From: KBS-96 sp964247975
GTDB taxonomy: Bacteria > Acidobacteriota > Terriglobia > Bryobacterales > Bryobacteraceae
DNA length: 64,000 bases
Direction: 5' to 3'
Assembly: GCA_964247975.1 (NCBI GenBank)
Contig: CAXTWH010000001.1
Location: forward strand, 138,570 to 202,569
Shown piece by piece: positions 15,765 through 24,047 of this stretch. Position numbers and translations under genes: made by a program. Every line of letters starts with the position of its first letter. The first letter of the stretch is position 1. The notes under the pieces were generated by a model. It did not search any database, was not told the origin of the DNA, and worked only from the letters and a program-made list of their open reading frames with translations.

Positions 15765-17150
15765 TTATTGTATTGCTTGTGCGCTCCGATTCTGCGGCAT
15801 ACTTTTGTACATTTCCAGCCCGAGTGCCCAGCGGCGTTGAAATCCCTTCCAGAAAAGCTCCCCTGGCGCATCTTTTCCGCTGCTGTAGTTATCGCCCGGC
15901 GTATTGGGCGCTGTTGTCCATTGGCCATCGTTTGAATGGATTGTGGGAACGTCCAGATATGCGCGGCGGGTCTGATTTCCTTTCAAATACAAATCCAGAA
16001 AAGCCGTAATGAAGTGCTGATTAATGGCGGTGATGCGATCTTTCCGCCATACCGGCTCGTCGAAAGACTCAAGCATGGTGTAGTTGAGCGCTACATCAGT
16101 CGGCGGCGGATTACCGCCGGTATTATGCCGGGCGTTTTCATACACCAGCATGTACCGCTCTGAGTTCACTGCCTGCTCAAACACGCGTTTCACTCCGTCA
16201 CTGTAATTGGCAATATCATCGTGGTCGCCCACAACAAAAAAGGAAGGAATGCGGATTCCCGCTAAACCCTGCGCATCCCAGGCACTATAGGGCGGCTGTT
16301 CTCCCCAAGGCGCGATCGCCACAATCGCTTTGATTGCTTCCTGGTGCAGCGATTGAAATTTTGTGCTGTTCACTGTCCAATCGTTCAGGTAATTTCCTGG
16401 AACAAATTTGTTCAATGAACTGTTTTGGCTATAGCCTGCTCCCGCGCTGGTTAAAGCTCCGTAGCCTCCCATTGAATAACCGACAATCGCCACGTTGTTC
16501 GCGTCCGCTAATCCATTCAGAAAACTGCCGGACTGATGCGCCAGCTCGCCTATAGCTTCAATCGTGAAAAGCTGATCGTTTGCGCGATTCAATAATGTGC
16601 TTTGAAATCCCTTCACTGCGCCGAACACCGAATCGGTGTGGTCAATGGCTGCCGCCACATATCCTTTTGAAGCCAGGTTTTCGGTCAGGTAACTGAGAAA
16701 TGTGCGCGAACCCGGATACCCGTGCGAAACAATCACCAGAGGAAATTTTTGCCCACTCACCGGCGCTGCATCCCGCAAGGCTTTGCCGGCAATTTGAAAC
16801 GATTGAGGCGTTCCGGCGGTTTGCCGCTCCGGTCGTCCTGCCATCGCGCTCGTGTAAACCGTGCGCTCCTGTTGTTCTGCGCCAATTACCGCCGGGTACC
16901 AGATTTCCAGCGTTAGCGGCCGGTCATAGCTAGGCGCTTTTCCGGTTTCCTGGTTGAAGTGCAGAATATCGATTTGATTTTTGTGAATAATTTCTACCGT
17001 GCGCACGCCAACCGAATAACTGCCCCGATGAGCAAGTTCCGGCGCATCCGGAGAAGGCACGCTGAAATATTTTTCAGGAGCTTGTTGTTGCGCCGCGCAG
17101 ACATAAAATAGAATTAACCCCAAAACAAACAACCGCAAATAAGAAGGCAT
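15765..17150 (-). CDS. Exported alpha/beta hydrolase (chlorophyllase/PAF-acetylhydrolase-like)
   Basis: From the ATG at 17150 the product is 461 residues with signal peptide MPSYLRLFVLGLILFYVCAA. The hydrolase core shows PLVIVSHGYPGSRTFLSYL (oxyanion region), VAIVGYSMGGYGAL (nucleophile Ser in G-x-S-x-G), PSFFVVGDHDDIANY (acid region) and NARHNTGG (His). This ordering fits lipases/esterases of the dienelactone hydrolase-chlorophyllase-PAF-AH group. A TTG at 17216 would add 22 residues ahead of the signal peptide and is not favoured. The DinB/YfiT gene follows 11 bp later. The rhamnosidase gene is divergent, 75 bp away. Substrate unknown. Confidence 0.85.
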   Translation of the reverse strand: MPSYLRLFVLGLILFYVCAAQQQAPEKYFSVPSPDAPELAHRGSYSVGVRTVEIIHKNQIDILHFNQETGKAPSYDRPLTLEIWYPAVIGAEQQERTVYTSAMAGRPERQTAGTPQSFQIAGKALRDAAPVSGQKFPLVIVSHGYPGSRTFLSYLTENLASKGYVAAAIDHTDSVFGAVKGFQSTLLNRANDQLFTIEAIGELAHQSGSFLNGLADANNVAIVGYSMGGYGALTSAGAGYSQNSSLNKFVPGNYLNDWTVNSTKFQSLHQEAIKAIVAIAPWGEQPPYSAWDAQGLAGIRIPSFFVVGDHDDIANYSDGVKRVFEQAVNSERYMLVYENARHNTGGNPPPTDVALNYTMLESFDEPVWRKDRITAINQHFITAFLDLYLKGNQTRRAYLDVPTIHSNDGQWTTAPNTPGDNYSSGKDAPGELFWKGFQRRWALGLEMYKSMPQNRSAQAIQ

Positions 17151-17225
17151 TCCGTTATGGTGCCACGCCCTGCTGATCAGCTTCTTTACTGAACCCTTGA
17201 GTATAGTAAGATCCAATTTCGTTTT

Positions 17226-19643
17226 ATGCGTGTTTTCCCAATGGCGGCGGTTTTTTTCCTGCTCGTCAAAGTTTTAGCAACAGCTTCTGCTCCAGCGGTC
17301 GCGCCTGTTCATTTGCTAACAGAAGCATGGCCGGCAAAGTGGATTGAAGTTCCGCAAACTCCGTCCCAGGATTACGGAGTCTACCACTTCCGCAAATTCT
17401 TCACTCTGGCCGAAAAACCTGCTTCCTTATCAGTTCACGTCAGCGGCGATAATCGCTATCAGCTCTACCTCAATGGCCATCTGGTTTCCTGGGGACCGGC
17501 TCGCGGCGACCTGACGCACTGGCGCTACGAAACTGTTGACTTGGCTCCGCAACTGCAAGCCGGCAAAAATGTTCTGGCCTCGGTGGTTTGGAATGACGGT
17601 CCTTATCGAGCCATTGCGCAGATTACCAATCGAACCGGTTTCCTGCTGCAAGCTGATGATCCGCAATACGCACAATTAAACTCAGGCCCGGAATGGAAAT
17701 GCCTGCGGGATGAAGCGTATCAACCGCTTCCGGCTCCTGGGATTCCCGGCTACGTCGCTATTGCCGCAAATGAAAGCGTGGACGCCGGCCGTTATCCCTG
17801 GAACTGGCAGCAAGTAGAATTCAATGACGCTTCCTGGTTAAATGCTCAGGTAATCACCCCCGGCGCGCCGCGTGACGCCAAAGACGCCCCGAACCGCTGG
17901 ATGCTGGTTCCACGCTCTACTCCCTTGGAAGAACTGAAAACTGAGCGCATTCCCGTTCTCCGCAGTTCCCGAAATCTGCAAGCCCCAGCCGGTTTTCCGC
18001 AGCAAACAGTTCTCTTGATAGTTCCCGCCCATACGGAAACCAAAATTCTGTTGGACCAAACCTATCTCACCACTGGTTACCCGGAGCTTACCGTCAGCGG
18101 AGGCAAAAACGCAGTGGTTAGGCTCCGGTACGCGGAAACACTTTACACCAGCCGAAAACCAATCAACAAGGGAAACCGCAGCGATGTGGACGGCAAGCTG
18201 TTTTTAGGTTTTGCGGATTCTTTCCGAACCGATGGTGGGCCAAAACGATTTTACCGTCCCCTGTTTTGGCGCACCTGGCGTTATCTTCAACTCGAAATCA
18301 AAACCGAAAATCAACCGTTGACGATTAATGACATTCACGGCCTTTATTCGGCTTATCCTTTTATGCGGCAAGCAACTTTGGAAGTGGATGACCCAATCGC
18401 TAATGCCGATATTCAAAACCTGCTGAACACCGGCTGGCGTACCGCCCGTCTCTGCGCGCATGAAACTTACATGGACTGCCCTTACTACGAGCAGTTGCAG
18501 TATGCCGGCGATGCTCGCATTCAAATGCTGGTGTCGCTTTATATGACCGGCGATGCCCGCTTGATGAAAAACGGCATTGAACAACTGAATTCTTCCCGCA
18601 CGGCGGAAGGCGCTACGCTCAGCCGCGCACCTTCCGCGCTGCAACAATATATTCCTCCGTTCTCGCTTTGGTGGATCGGCATGGTGCATGACTACTGGAT
18701 GTATGTTAACGATCCGCAGTTCATCAAACAAATGCTGCCGGGCGTGCGCGCCGTTTTGTCATTCTATCGGCAGTATCAGATGCGGAACGGTTCGCTCCAG
18801 AAAATGCCTTGGTGGAATTTTGTGGATTGGGTAAAACAATGGAAAGATGGCGTGCCTCCTGCGGAAAGCGATGGCAGTTCCGCTGCCGCGCTCGATTTAC
18901 AGTTGCTGCTCGCTTACCGTTGGGCCAGCGAACTGGAATGGGCCCTGGACAGCCATGCGGTAGCCGCCGAATACAGTGCTGATGCTTCCCAGTTGAAAGC
19001 AGCCATTCTGCAGAACGATTGGGACGCGAGTCAAGGATTGTTTGCCGACCAGCCATCGCACCAAACGTATTCTCAGAACGTCAACACCTTGGCTGTGCTG
19101 GCCGGCGTTGTTGACCGCGAGCAGGCCCGTGCGCTGATGACTAAGACGTTTGAAAACCCTGATCTTGCTCCGGCCAGCATCTACTTCCGCGCTTACCTGA
19201 ATTCCACTCTCCGTTTATCAGGTCTTGGCGATCAGTATCTTTCGAAACTTGGTCCGTGGCGTGAAATGCTCCGTGACGGGCTGACCACCTGGGCGGAATG
19301 GAACGGACCCGATAGCCGTTCGGATTGCCATGCCTGGGGCGCAAGTCCGAACTTTGAACTGTTCCGCACCCTGGTGGGCGTAGAACCGATGGAGCCGGGC
19401 TATGTTCGTGTACGCATCGCTCCTCATCTCGGCAATCTTCATCGGATCAAAGCAGTGATTCCACATCCTGAAGGAAAAATCGAGGTTGAATTTGACAAGT
19501 ACGAGACTGGGCTTCCAGGGCGCAAGACAAGTTCAATCTCAGCAGTTATCACGCTGCCGTCCGGAACAACAGGATTATTTGAGTGGAACGGAAAATCATT
19601 TCCGCTTCAAAGCGGAAAAACTATCTATCCAGAGGTAAATTGA
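17226..19643 (+). CDS. Alpha-L-rhamnosidase (GH78-like), exported
   Basis: 805 residues: signal peptide at the N-terminus (AAVFFLLVKVLATASA), a beta-sandwich domain with SGDNRYQLYLNGHLVSWGPARGD that is typical of rhamnosidase N-terminal domains, an (alpha/alpha)6 barrel with HETYMDCPYYEQLQYAGDAR (conserved acidic region of GH78) and WWNFVDWV, then TTWAEWNGPDSRSDCHAWGASP and a C-terminal beta domain GYVRVRIAPHLGNL. It should remove terminal alpha-L-rhamnose from plant or microbial glycans in the periplasm. It is 10 bp upstream of L-rhamnose isomerase, which supports rhamnose as the product. Overall length is usual for the family. Confidence 0.9.
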   Translation: MRVFPMAAVFFLLVKVLATASAPAVAPVHLLTEAWPAKWIEVPQTPSQDYGVYHFRKFFTLAEKPASLSVHVSGDNRYQLYLNGHLVSWGPARGDLTHWRYETVDLAPQLQAGKNVLASVVWNDGPYRAIAQITNRTGFLLQADDPQYAQLNSGPEWKCLRDEAYQPLPAPGIPGYVAIAANESVDAGRYPWNWQQVEFNDASWLNAQVITPGAPRDAKDAPNRWMLVPRSTPLEELKTERIPVLRSSRNLQAPAGFPQQTVLLIVPAHTETKILLDQTYLTTGYPELTVSGGKNAVVRLRYAETLYTSRKPINKGNRSDVDGKLFLGFADSFRTDGGPKRFYRPLFWRTWRYLQLEIKTENQPLTINDIHGLYSAYPFMRQATLEVDDPIANADIQNLLNTGWRTARLCAHETYMDCPYYEQLQYAGDARIQMLVSLYMTGDARLMKNGIEQLNSSRTAEGATLSRAPSALQQYIPPFSLWWIGMVHDYWMYVNDPQFIKQMLPGVRAVLSFYRQYQMRNGSLQKMPWWNFVDWVKQWKDGVPPAESDGSSAAALDLQLLLAYRWASELEWALDSHAVAAEYSADASQLKAAILQNDWDASQGLFADQPSHQTYSQNVNTLAVLAGVVDREQARALMTKTFENPDLAPASIYFRAYLNSTLRLSGLGDQYLSKLGPWREMLRDGLTTWAEWNGPDSRSDCHAWGASPNFELFRTLVGVEPMEPGYVRVRIAPHLGNLHRIKAVIPHPEGKIEVEFDKYETGLPGRKTSSISAVITLPSGTTGLFEWNGKSFPLQSGKTIYPEVN

Positions 19644-19653
19644 GGAAATCTGA

Positions 19654-20844
19654 ATGCCGCAAAACATGGAACAACAGATTGCCAAAGCGCTCGATAAATT
19701 TCAGATTGAAATTCCTTCCTGGGGGTTTGCCAACACCGGAACGCGTTTCGGCAAGTTCTTGCAAGCCGGAGCAGCAGGCTCGATTGAAGAAAAATTCGCT
19801 GATGCCGCTATTGTCCATCAACTAACCGGCGCGTGTCCCTCGATGGCCTTGCACGTTCAATGGGATTTCCCCAAAGGTAAGGCCAGCATTCCCGAAGTAA
19901 AACAACTCAGCAGTAAATACGGCATCAAGCCCGGAGCCATCAATCCCAACTTGTTTCAAGACCAGGAATACAAGTACGGCTCGCTCGGCAACCCGGATTC
20001 CGTTATTCGCCGGAAAGCGCTCAATCATATCCTGGAAAGCATTAAAATTGGCGATCAGCTACGATGCCGTGATGTATCGCTCTGGTTCGCTGACGGCTCC
20101 AATTATCCGGGCAGCGCCAACATACGCGAACGTAAATCCTGGTTCGTGGATGGACTGCGCGAAGCGCATTCTCATCTGAACAGCGAACAACAACTGCTGG
20201 TGGAATACAAACCGTTTGAACCGGCCTTTTATCACACCGATATTGCCGATTGGGGCATGGCATTGCTGTTGGCCCGCGCCGCTGGTCCGCAAGGGCGTGT
20301 TCTGGTCGATACCGGGCATCATTACCAGGCGCAGAATATTGAACAGATTGTAGCCTGGCTCCTTAGCGAAAACATGCTCGGCGGCTTCCACTTCAACGAC
20401 CGCCGCTATGCCGACGACGACCTGACGCTTGGCTCGATCGATCCTTATCAGGTATTCAGAATCTTTCACGAAATTGCATTCTACGAGTGGGAAACCGGAA
20501 ATCGCGCCGATGTGGCCTACATGATCGACCAAAGCCATAATTTGAAGCCCAAGCTGGAAGCAACCATTCAAACCGTTGTCACCGCCCAGGAACTTTTTGC
20601 GAAAGCGGCCCTGGTCAATCATGAAGCCCTGCGGCAAGCGCAAACTTCAGCGGATATCGTTTTTGCCGAAGAATTACTGAAAGAAGCATTTCAAACTGAT
20701 GTACGGCCCGCCATTCAAGCTTGGCGGCGCGGCAATGGTCTACCGCTTAGTCCTTTACACGCATACCGGGATATTGGGTACCAGAAAAAGATCGAGCTAG
20801 AACGAGGCGAACGAAATTTATCTTCGATTTCTACCTACGCATGA
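19654..20844 (+). CDS. rhaI: L-rhamnose isomerase, RhaI (TIM-barrel) type
   Basis: 396 residues beginning MPQNMEQQIAKALDKFQIEIPSWGFANTGTRF. The sequence ALHVQWDFPKG, DVSLWFADGSNYPGSANIRERK, VEYKPFEPAFYHTDIADWG, VDTGHHYQAQNIEQIVAWL and GGFHFNDRRYADDDL matches the metal-dependent rhamnose isomerase family related to the Pseudomonas stutzeri enzyme, with His, Glu and Asp metal ligands in those motifs. It converts L-rhamnose to L-rhamnulose in the cytoplasm. GAGGAA lies eight bases before the ATG. The rhamnosidase gene upstream releases its substrate. No rhamnulokinase or aldolase is in this window, so the rest of the pathway lies elsewhere. Confidence 0.9.
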   Translation: MPQNMEQQIAKALDKFQIEIPSWGFANTGTRFGKFLQAGAAGSIEEKFADAAIVHQLTGACPSMALHVQWDFPKGKASIPEVKQLSSKYGIKPGAINPNLFQDQEYKYGSLGNPDSVIRRKALNHILESIKIGDQLRCRDVSLWFADGSNYPGSANIRERKSWFVDGLREAHSHLNSEQQLLVEYKPFEPAFYHTDIADWGMALLLARAAGPQGRVLVDTGHHYQAQNIEQIVAWLLSENMLGGFHFNDRRYADDDLTLGSIDPYQVFRIFHEIAFYEWETGNRADVAYMIDQSHNLKPKLEATIQTVVTAQELFAKAALVNHEALRQAQTSADIVFAEELLKEAFQTDVRPAIQAWRRGNGLPLSPLHAYRDIGYQKKIELERGERNLSSISTYA

Positions 20845-20922
20845 CCGATACTAGGAACAATCGGAGCCGATTTTGCCGATAAGAACTGTACACCAGTAAA
20901 GAATTTTTCGAGGAGAGCCAGT

Positions 20923-22212
20923 ATGGTCGCTCGTTTGAGTGCCAATTTGGGACAGTGCCTTGTTATCGGGGCTGCACTGATCGGGCAAGTGCTTTTCGGC
21001 GCGGAAGCCTGGGCGCGATGGACTACGCCCAATTTTGACTTTTACAGTTCTTTATCCCGCAAACAATCAGCGCTGCTGCTGAAACAGTTGGAAAGCGCGC
21101 GCCAGGGTCTGAATCAGTTAACTATTACCGGACCTGCCGGTTCCCTGCCCTTGCGCGTGATCGCCTTTCGCTCCCAGGAAGAATACGGGCGCTACTGCGC
21201 TAATGCAGCATCCACCGCGTACTACCTGCATTCCTCGTATCGTAACTACATCGTAATGGGCGAAGAAGCGAGCGATTCCGTAACGCCGGCCGTACATGAA
21301 TACGTGCATCATGTGATTCATCAGCGGTACAGCCATCTTCCGTTATGGCTCGATGAAGGGATAGCGGATGTGTATTCCACGGTTGACATTAAGAATGGCA
21401 ATCTTCGCCTGGGCTTGCCTTTGGGTAACCGGCTGCGCTGGCTGCAAATGGACGGATTCGCTTATAACACTGCGACGCTGCTGAATATCCGCCTCAGTTC
21501 TTTTACCAACGTGCAGCATGTCACGCCGCGTTCGCGCTTTTACGCCGAATCCTGGCTGCTGGTGCATATGCTTAAGTTTTCTCCCCCTTATTCTTCAAAG
21601 TTCAACGAATTATTAAGGAATACGGATCGTGGCGATGATCCGCAGCAGGTGCTTCTCGCTCTTTATAACAAAACACCGGAAGCGGTTGACCAGGATCTAC
21701 ATCAATACTTGAAATCCGAATGGCTCCCCATGCAGTTTCTGCCTGTTGCTGAAAAGTCAATTGACTCCGGTACGCAAACAGCGATTCAAGCAGCCGAAAC
21801 TCATGCCGTTTTAGCCGATCTTCTTTCTGCTATGGGTCGTTTTGACCAGGCCGAATCGGAGTTGGCCGATACTGCTGCTGCCAATGCCAACGAAGTTCCT
21901 GTTCAGGAGACTTGGGGCTATTATTATCTGCGCCAAGGCAGACTTCCCGAAGCGCGTGAACACTTGGCGCAAGCCGTTCGAAGCGGCAGCACTGATGCTC
22001 GCGTGCTTTATGACAGCGTAAACCTGCTTTTGAGCGGAGGAACGCCGATTGCCGAGGTACTCCCCACTCTGGAGCGTGCCGTTGCGCTGCGTCCTGATTT
22101 CCTCGAAGCCCGAAACAAGCTGGAACAGCTTCGCGCCAGCCAGCCAATATTTGTTAAGCCCATTGCGCCGGAAGTGAGCGGAGAAGTTTTGGTCGGCAGA
22201 GGTTCTAAGTAG
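20923..22212 (+). CDS. Exported HExxH metalloprotease-like protein with TPR-type repeats
   Basis: 429 residues. N-terminal hydrophobic signal-like segment (CLVIGAALIGQVLFGAEA). The zinc motif HEYVHHVIHQ lies near residue 126, followed by LWLDEGIADVYST, where the Glu of DEGxAD is the third ligand of gluzincins. The C-terminal third (residues 280-420) reads as helical repeats: AQAAETHAVLADLLSAMGRFDQAESELADTA and YYYLRQGRLPEAREHLAQAV, the TPR pattern. GAGGAG is seven bases before the ATG. Such proteins are common in Acidobacteria. Substrate unknown. It is 78 bp after the rhamnose isomerase gene. Confidence 0.83.
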   Translation: MVARLSANLGQCLVIGAALIGQVLFGAEAWARWTTPNFDFYSSLSRKQSALLLKQLESARQGLNQLTITGPAGSLPLRVIAFRSQEEYGRYCANAASTAYYLHSSYRNYIVMGEEASDSVTPAVHEYVHHVIHQRYSHLPLWLDEGIADVYSTVDIKNGNLRLGLPLGNRLRWLQMDGFAYNTATLLNIRLSSFTNVQHVTPRSRFYAESWLLVHMLKFSPPYSSKFNELLRNTDRGDDPQQVLLALYNKTPEAVDQDLHQYLKSEWLPMQFLPVAEKSIDSGTQTAIQAAETHAVLADLLSAMGRFDQAESELADTAAANANEVPVQETWGYYYLRQGRLPEAREHLAQAVRSGSTDARVLYDSVNLLLSGGTPIAEVLPTLERAVALRPDFLEARNKLEQLRASQPIFVKPIAPEVSGEVLVGRGSK

Positions 22213-22329
22213 AAAACAGCGGCGTAAAGTAAAAGCGTTTACGGCTTTAGATGAATACAAAGTGGTTCTCTACCGTAATTAGCCGGATGGCAGAGATGCC
22301 GTCTGTTCCTGGTCCACCAGAATGAGTGG

Positions 22330-22564
22330 TGGATCTGCTAGGGCTGTTGTTGGTTGTTTCCGTGACCTCCGCCGCGCTCCCGGACAAGCAGCACCCGCCC
22401 AGCTAAGCTTCCGGGTATTGCCGCAGCGTTGAATTGTGGAGCGCACCTTCGCCTGGTGGATCTGGTAGCGACGCTTGAGCAAGGACTACAAAAAGCAAAC
22501 CGCGACGAGCGAAGCGTTGATTTATTTAGTTATGATCCGACTCATGCTCGGTAAGTTCACTTAG
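22330..22564 (+). pseudogene. IS5-family transposase C-terminal remnant
   Basis: One frame reads VLPQR-stop-IVERTFAWWIW-stop-RRLSKDYKKQTATSEALIYLVMIRLML, ending at TAG 22562-22564. Intact IS5-group transposases end with RWVVERTFAWLxRxRRLSKDYExxxxTSEAMIYLAMIRLMLRRL, so the two stops replace conserved tryptophans (TGG to TGA or TAG). No catalytic DDE residues or inverted repeats remain. The match upstream of about 22400 is too weak to place the left end. This is a dead IS fragment. Confidence 0.75.
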
Positions 22565-22767
22565 AAAACATACTTCTCAGACAAGCACTCATTGGCATCA
22601 ATCGCCGCTCCACAACCGAACAAATGCTTGGATTTTTGAGTCAGACGCGAGATGGTTTAAAAGAGATTATGTGGAACGCCGAAGCCGCAACGCCGTACTC
22701 GGCCCGTGTTTTCTCAGACATTGTTGTATTCACTAATGAGATCGTTAAACAACAGTTTCCGGCGTAA
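22555..22767 (+). other. Orphan reading frame downstream of IS remnant, probable gene fragment
   Basis: After the stop at 22552-22554 an open frame runs to TAA 22765-22767 and includes NILLRQALIGINRRSTTEQ, then FLSQTRDGLKEIMWNAEAAT and YSARVFSDIVVFTNEIV. Composition and periodicity look coding, but the only ATG is at 22624 (47 residues) with no ribosome site. I do not recognise the family. It most likely is the end of a gene cut by the IS element next to it. Confidence 0.4.
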
Positions 22768-22858
22768 TCCCATAATGATTTCACCCAATTCTTTGTTGTC
22801 AAATAGAAACTCTTTTAGCCTTATAAATGAACGGCACTGGAATTTCTATTTTCGCGCT

Positions 22859-23743
22859 TTACTCCGTCCTCCAGAACGGCTCGGTTGCCGGAATGAATTT
22901 TACCGGCACTTCGGTCACAAAAGTTTTCAGCCACGCCGCGCATTCTTCCATGCCCGCCTGCTCGGATGGAATATGGCCCAGAATTAACAATGCTTTTTTT
23001 CGTCCTTCCGACACAGCATCAGCAGCGTATTCCACAATCTCCCATTCCGCGCCTTCGCCAATTACCAGCGCTTCCACGTCGTTCCGCTGAAACAATTCCC
23101 GCTGCGAAGCAAACCCGGCGGCTCCCGGGCGCAGGCCGACTTTGGTGATCTTCATATCCGGATTTCCTACTACGCGCATGGTGCGGATATTCAATTTCTT
23201 CTTGATGTCGCTCGCCAAATCACTTACCGTCATTTCCGGCATTACAAACAAGTGATCGTCCTGCGGATTTTTATACTTTTCCCATCCCAAAGCCTTGATC
23301 ATTCCTGTTTCAATGCCGTCGGGCGAACGCCGGTGCCATTGGTCATGAAAGCGCCATATAACCAGATGATGCTGTTTGATAAACTCCTGTTTTTCGGTGA
23401 AAACCGCATCATTTTCCTTCGTTAGTTCATCTAATTTATCAAGGTGGCCGTAGAACGTAGGCTCATGCGTAATCACTAAATTTGTTCCTGCTGCCGCTGC
23501 TTGCTTCAGCACATCAAAGGTCGCCATCATGGTGGTAGCCACTCCGGTAACGGGAGTATTCGGGTCGCCGCCTTTAAACGTATCTACTGTATTAACAGGC
23601 CAGGACACACCCACATTTTTTTGAATTCGCTCAATCACATCCTTGGCCGTCAGCTTTGCCGTTTGCGCCACAGCGGGAGCAGCCGAAGGAATCCACAACG
23701 CTAGAACAACACAAAAGCAGTGGATTAAATTTTTTCGCAGCAC
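22859..23743 (-). CDS. Nif3-like dinuclear metal-centre protein (DUF34), with export signal
   Basis: From a GTG at 23743 the product is 294 residues: a signal-like start (LRKNLIHCFCVVLALWIPSAAPAVAQ) and then a Nif3/DUF34 core with AKDVIERIQKNVGVSW, DVLKQAAAAGTNLVITHEPTFYG, FRFHDQWH-like FHDQWHRR, VGNPDMKITKVGLRPGAAG and LVIGEGAEWEIVEYAADA. The HEP, FHD and GE segments supply the usual metal ligands. Nif3 proteins are normally cytoplasmic, about 250-370 residues; the export signal here is unusual. The start is uncertain: the frame is open to 23884, but the extra residues are not signal-like and AAGAGA precedes the GTG. Divergent from nrdJ. Role unknown. Confidence 0.78.
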   Translation of the reverse strand: MLRKNLIHCFCVVLALWIPSAAPAVAQTAKLTAKDVIERIQKNVGVSWPVNTVDTFKGGDPNTPVTGVATTMMATFDVLKQAAAAGTNLVITHEPTFYGHLDKLDELTKENDAVFTEKQEFIKQHHLVIWRFHDQWHRRSPDGIETGMIKALGWEKYKNPQDDHLFVMPEMTVSDLASDIKKKLNIRTMRVVGNPDMKITKVGLRPGAAGFASQRELFQRNDVEALVIGEGAEWEIVEYAADAVSEGRKKALLILGHIPSEQAGMEECAAWLKTFVTEVPVKFIPATEPFWRTE

Positions 23744-23918
23744 TGGTTTTCTCTTATACCCCTTCAAGAATGCTAATGCATTCACGAGTAGCTTGTTTCT
23801 TCCGCGTAATCTGTTACACTCAGCTTTCCCCCTTCCCCGATCGTTAGCTACTCCCCCGAATAAATTGAAAGTGAATTTCACCATTGGAGTCCAATTTGTT
23901 GCATCGTTGTAAACCCCT

Positions 23919-23969
23919 GTACTGTATATAGATATTTTTCTTGACGCGACACAATATATAGGGCATGAT
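23919..23969 (+). promoter_or_regulatory. nrdJ promoter with NrdR-box pair
   Basis: ACACAATATATAGGGC at 23949-23964 matches the NrdR consensus acaCwAtATaTwGtgt at 14 of 16 positions. A weaker box, GTACTGTATATAGATA, lies at 23919-23934; the box centres are 30 bp apart, about three helical turns, as NrdR pairs usually are. TTGACG (23941-23946) and CATGAT (23964-23969) with 17 bp between form a plausible promoter that the strong box covers. NrdR represses ribonucleotide reductase genes when deoxynucleotides are ample, so this gene is likely an NrdR target. The nrdR gene itself is not in the window. Confidence 0.75.
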
Positions 23970-24047
23970 TGCCAAAGACTGCTGATTCACCCGGAACAGG
24001 GAGTTCGGATCCCGCAGGTTGGCAGAGCATAGAAGAAAGGCAAATAC

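Larger units (their letters stand above)
22213..22858. other. 646-bp region without an intact gene
   Basis: Between the metalloprotease and the Nif3-like gene I see only the IS5 transposase remnant and the orphan fragment described separately. Bases 22768-22858 hold nothing recognisable. No terminator with a clear T-run was found after the metalloprotease gene. Confidence 0.6.

Noticed and set aside
18204..18731. 175-residue minus-strand frame inside the rhamnosidase gene
   Set aside because: Antisense shadow; no start signal and the plus-strand frame carries GH78 motifs.
22279..22482. 67-residue minus-strand frame in the gap after the metalloprotease gene
   Set aside because: It is antisense to the IS5 transposase remnant and has no protein character of its own.
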